Source: Macrococcoides canis (GTDB lineage: Bacteria; Bacillota; Bacilli; Staphylococcales; Staphylococcaceae). Taken from it: a stretch of DNA of 64,000 nt. Below the pieces are notes generated by a model, which saw only the letters and a program-made list of their open reading frames with translations, made no database searches and was not told where the DNA came from. How positions within the stretch are numbered: the stretch's first letter is position 1; each line of letters begins with the position of its first letter. The translations under genes and the position numbers were made by a program. Where the stretch lies: positions 1,426,001 to 1,490,000 of the forward strand of contig NZ_CP021059.1 of the NCBI RefSeq assembly GCF_002119805.1. Direction: 5' to 3'. This document shows, one piece after another, positions 60,923-64,000 of this stretch.

Positions 60923-63115
60923 TCAGTTTAATGTTCTTGTTACTGTATAGATATCACCAAGCTGCTTAATCTTATCTACGACTTTCATTAATTCTGATAC
61001 GTTTCTGACCATGATGCTGATATTAATCTTAGCATTCTTATCGATATCGGACTTTCCTGAAACTTGAATGAGTGCAACTTTCGTCGCGTTTACGGCCTGT
61101 AGCACTTCATTGATAAGTCCAAGACGGTCATATGCTGTTATTTCAAGATCAACTTGATATGTCTTATTTTCAGATGAACATACAACCCACTCGACATCGA
61201 TCAATCGCTCGGTTTCATTGACAACATTAGGACATTCCGTTCGATGCACCTTGACACCATGGCCTTTAGTAATGTAGCCAATGATGTCATCTCCAGGAAT
61301 TGGATTACAGCACTTCGAAAGCTTGATCAGCATATTGTCCATACCTTCGACATATACACCGGATTCTGTCTGAATATTACGCTTAACGCTTAACTGTTTA
61401 TTTACTTCCTGAACTTGATTGAGCTTCAGTTCCTTCTCTTTTATTCTTAGTTTCTCTGAAAGCTTATTAAATACAGCTGATGCTGTTAGTCCACCGAAGC
61501 CGATTGACGCATATACATCTTCAACACTTTGAAAATTATACTTTTCCACGACTGTCTGAATATTTTCTTCAGTCATAATTTCTTCAACTTGATAACCGTT
61601 TTCTTTAATTTCAGCTTCTATCATAAAACGACCTTTTTCAACGTTGCTGGAACGGTCCTGTTTCTTGAAGAAACTCTTTATCTTACTTTTGGCACTCGCA
61701 CTTTTGACGATCTTCAGCCAGTCACGACTCGGGCCGTATGAATGTTTCGAAGTTCGGATTTCTATTATATCTCCTGTCGATAATTCATAATCAATCGGTA
61801 CAATCTTGCCGTTTACCTTGGCACCAATCATCTTATTGCCGACTTCACTATGTACTGCATATGCAAAGTCAATCGGTACTGCACCGATTGGAAGCTCTAC
61901 AACATCTGATTCTGGAGTAAATACATATACTTTATCGCTTTGTAGATCGTACTTTAATGATTCCATAAAAGCTTCTGCGTCTGGTGAAGTAGAATCTGTT
62001 TCTTCAATTTCCTGCATCCAGCTCATCTTACTTAAACTTTTAGCTTCATCCGGGTTAACTAACGACTTTCCTTCTTTGTATGCCCAATGTGCAGCAACCC
62101 CATGTTCAGCTATTTCATGCATTTCATGTGTTCGAATTTGAATCTCAAGCGGATCACCATTCGGTCCTACTACTGTTGTATGAAGGGATTGGTACATATT
62201 AGGTTTTGGCATGGCGATATAATCCTTAAAACGACCTGGCATCGGTTTCCACAATGTATGTACAAGCCCAAGTACCGCATAACAATCTTTAATGCTATCA
62301 ACAATGATGCGGATTGCTAATAAATCAAAAATCTGATCAAACTGTTTCTTCTGTTTAACCATCTTCCTATAAATACTGTAAATATGTTTCGGTCTCCCGG
62401 TGATTTCGCCATTAATACCTGTGATCTGCATCTCTTTTTGAATATTATCAATAGCATTTTCTATATAGGATTCTCGTTCACTGCGCTTCTTCTTCATAAG
62501 ATGAACAATTCTAAAATACTGGATACTATCGATATATCTCAGCGAAATATCTTCCAGCTCCCATTTAATCGTATTGATACCTAGACGATGAGCCAGAGGA
62601 GAATAAATTTCCAGTGTTTCTTTAGCGATACGTACCTGCTTTTCATGAGGCATCGCTTTTAAAGTACGCATATTATGTAGTCTGTCTGCGAGTTTAACAA
62701 GAATTACACGGACATCTTTTGCGATTGCAATAAATAGCTTACGATGATTTTCTGCCTGCTGTTCAGCTTTAGAACGATACTTTACTTTTTCGAGCTTCGT
62801 TACCCCATCAACGATATAGGCAACTTCTTCATTGAACATCTGCTTCAGATCTTCATATGTATAAGGCGTATCCTCCACGACATCGTGCAGGAATCCTGCA
62901 ACAATTGTAGGTCCGTCTAATTTCATTTCGGCAAGGATGCCTGCGACCTGGATAGGATGCATGATATAAGGAAGTCCATTTTTACGAAATTGACCTTCAT
63001 GTGCTTTTTCCGCAAGCTCATAACTTTTTACTACGAACTGATAATCTTTGTCTGATAAGTAGCTTCTAGTCATCTCAAGCACATCATCTTTAGTATATGG
63101 GTATTCATTATTCAT
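60923..63115 (-). CDS. relA: Bifunctional (p)ppGpp synthetase/hydrolase RelA (Rsh)
   Basis: Stringent response enzyme. 730 residues: HD hydrolase domain ([17 protein letters not shown]), synthetase domain with [14 protein letters not shown] and the [14 protein letters not shown] region, TGS ([17 protein letters not shown]), zinc-finger/CC region ([17 protein letters not shown]) and C-terminal ACT. AGGAGG precedes the ATG. Confidence 0.98.
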   Translation of the reverse strand: MNNEYPYTKDDVLEMTRSYLSDKDYQFVVKSYELAEKAHEGQFRKNGLPYIMHPIQVAGILAEMKLDGPTIVAGFLHDVVEDTPYTYEDLKQMFNEEVAYIVDGVTKLEKVKYRSKAEQQAENHRKLFIAIAKDVRVILVKLADRLHNMRTLKAMPHEKQVRIAKETLEIYSPLAHRLGINTIKWELEDISLRYIDSIQYFRIVHLMKKKRSERESYIENAIDNIQKEMQITGINGEITGRPKHIYSIYRKMVKQKKQFDQIFDLLAIRIIVDSIKDCYAVLGLVHTLWKPMPGRFKDYIAMPKPNMYQSLHTTVVGPNGDPLEIQIRTHEMHEIAEHGVAAHWAYKEGKSLVNPDEAKSLSKMSWMQEIEETDSTSPDAEAFMESLKYDLQSDKVYVFTPESDVVELPIGAVPIDFAYAVHSEVGNKMIGAKVNGKIVPIDYELSTGDIIEIRTSKHSYGPSRDWLKIVKSASAKSKIKSFFKKQDRSSNVEKGRFMIEAEIKENGYQVEEIMTEENIQTVVEKYNFQSVEDVYASIGFGGLTASAVFNKLSEKLRIKEKELKLNQVQEVNKQLSVKRNIQTESGVYVEGMDNMLIKLSKCCNPIPGDDIIGYITKGHGVKVHRTECPNVVNETERLIDVEWVVCSSENKTYQVDLEITAYDRLGLINEVLQAVNATKVALIQVSGKSDIDKNAKINISIMVRNVSELMKVVDKIKQLGDIYTVTRTLN

Positions 63116-63179
63116 CCTATCACCTCCTAAGCTATAATGTATTAATAATACTACAATCTATATATAAAATAAATAATAT

Positions 63180-63212
63180 AAAAAAAGAATAAGCACATAC
63201 TTATCCTTTTTA
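63180..63212 (-). terminator. Terminator after apt
   Basis: Minus-strand stem GGATAAG / CTTATTC (one G-U) then TTTTTTT. Confidence 0.8.
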
Positions 63213-63219
63213 ATCATAA

Positions 63220-63741
63220 TTATTCTTCTTCATAAGCAACAAGTGAAATCACATCGTACCCTTTTAACTTCTCCATACCGTTCAAGTATTTCAGATCGAT
63301 GATAAATGCAATCCCTGCCACAATTCCACCAAGAGATTCAACTAACTTAATCGTTGCTTCGATTGTTCCACCCGTTGCAAGTAAATCGTCTGTTATCAAT
63401 ACACGCTGACCTGGTTTTATCGCATCTTTGTGCATAGTGAGTACGTTGCTGCCGTATTCAAGGTCATATTCATAGCTGATGACTTCACGCGGAAGCTTGC
63501 CTTTTTTACGGACAGGTGCAAAGCCAATGTTCATCGCATAGGCAACTGGACACCCGATAATGAATCCACGTGCTTCTGGGCCTACGACGATATCAATTTG
63601 TTTCTCTTTTGCATATTCAACAATCTGGTCCGTAGCATATTTATATGCCGCCCCGTTATCCATGATTGTCGTAATATCTTTGAAATTCACACCTGCTTTT
63701 GGCCAGTCTTTTACTTCAGTGATATATTGCTTTAAATCCAT
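63220..63741 (-). CDS. apt: Adenine phosphoribosyltransferase
   Basis: Purine salvage, adenine plus PRPP to AMP. 173 residues: [21 protein letters not shown] and the PRPP motif [16 protein letters not shown] 63739-63741 is preceded by AGGAGG; the longer frame to 63795 overlaps recJ. Confidence 0.97.
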   Translation of the reverse strand: MDLKQYITEVKDWPKAGVNFKDITTIMDNGAAYKYATDQIVEYAKEKQIDIVVGPEARGFIIGCPVAYAMNIGFAPVRKKGKLPREVISYEYDLEYGSNVLTMHKDAIKPGQRVLITDDLLATGGTIEATIKLVESLGGIVAGIAFIIDLKYLNGMEKLKGYDVISLVAYEEE

Positions 63742-63751
63742 GATATGCCTC

Positions 63752-64000
63752 CTAGGACAATGAGTTATTCGATAAGATATATTGTTTAAATTCATCGAAT
63801 GATGAAAACAATAGCTTACTTTCTAATTTTAACTGATTTAATCGTGCTTGATAAGTACTTGAGCTCAATAAATCGACCTTTTTATCAACTTCCTGTTTCT
63901 TGATTCGTTGACCTGTTTTAATAATGAGCCCAAGTTCATGATATACATCCAGCATAAACAGCAAAGTATCCGCTGAAACTTTAATCGTCTGTAGTAAATA
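63752..64000 (-). CDS. recJ: RecJ exonuclease, C-terminal end (5' part outside window)
   Basis: The last 82 codons of a gene that continues past the right edge, reading [20 protein letters not shown] at the window border. The recJ-apt-relA order of staphylococci and this C-terminal style support RecJ; none of the DHH catalytic motifs are within view. Confidence 0.75.
   Translation of the reverse strand, partial: YLLQTIKVSADTLLFMLDVYHELGLIIKTGQRIKKQEVDKKVDLLSSSTYQARLNQLKLESKLLFSSFDEFKQYILSNNSLS

Overview
The window is a chromosomal segment of a low-GC Gram-positive coccus, almost certainly a member of the Staphylococcaceae. Gene order follows the Staphylococcus backbone: yqfL-ccpN-glyS, recO-era-cdd-dgkA-ybeY-phoH, floA-nfeD, rpsU-mtaB-rsmE-prmA-dnaJ-dnaK-grpE-hrcA-hemW-lepA, rpsT/holA-comEC-comEB-comEA, rsfS-yqeK-nadD-yhbY-aroE-yqeH-yqeG, mtnN-greA-udk-trhP2-trhP1-trmR-mltG-yrzB-ruvX-ireB-alaS-recD2, mnmA, cymR/rarA, tcdA-6S RNA-aspS-hisS-lytH-dtd-relA-apt-recJ. 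The protein sequences and inserted genes fit Macrococcus or a basal staphylococcus better than S. aureus. That genus call is an inference.

Layout. 1-1320: 3' part of the PPDK regulator yqfL, the CcpN repressor, and the glycine T-box leader of glyS. 1341-5771: glyS on the plus strand, a hairpin-repeat element, then a three-gene kynurenine operon (kynU-kynB-kynA) with its own promoter and a cre-like site, inserted between glyS and recO. 5791-12727: minus-strand housekeeping block (recO to rpsU). 12846-23739: tRNA and ribosome modification genes, the HrcA-controlled chaperone operon (hrcA-grpE-dnaK-dnaJ-prmA-rsmE), hemW and lepA. 23827-24480: rpsT and a second, larger hairpin-repeat element. 24479-32568: holA, the small protein YqzM, late competence genes, ribosome silencing factor, NAD synthesis and aroE. 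32579-44410: YqeH, tRNA-Gly(UCC), a 34-residue membrane peptide, the tRNA wobble-uridine (mo5U) gene set behind a leader with a terminator-like hairpin, mltG, ruvX, ireB and alaS with its T-box. 44661-55937: recD2, a TPR protein, the s2U pair mnmA/cysteine desulfurase, a luciferase-like monooxygenase, cymR, rarA, an ABC exporter and tcdA. 56002-64000: 6S RNA, the T-box controlled hisS-aspS operon, lytH, dtd, relA, apt and the C-terminal end of recJ.

Themes. The region is dominated by translation quality and RNA maturation: four aminoacyl-tRNA synthetases under three T-boxes, several tRNA and rRNA modification enzymes, ribosome assembly GTPases and silencing factors. Stress control is added by HrcA/CIRCE with a CtsR-like site, RelA, and 6S RNA. 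Many genes overlap by 1-8 bases. Several longest frames start upstream of the true start, and I corrected those using Shine-Dalgarno spacing and family lengths; TTG or GTG starts are common.

I found no phage, insertion sequence, CRISPR array or defence system. The most unusual content is the kynurenine operon, the two related nested-hairpin repeat elements in 3' UTRs, a possible attenuator before trmR, and a hisS-aspS T-box whose specifier reads as an asparagine codon. All calls come from reading the sequence by eye; no database search or folding program was run.
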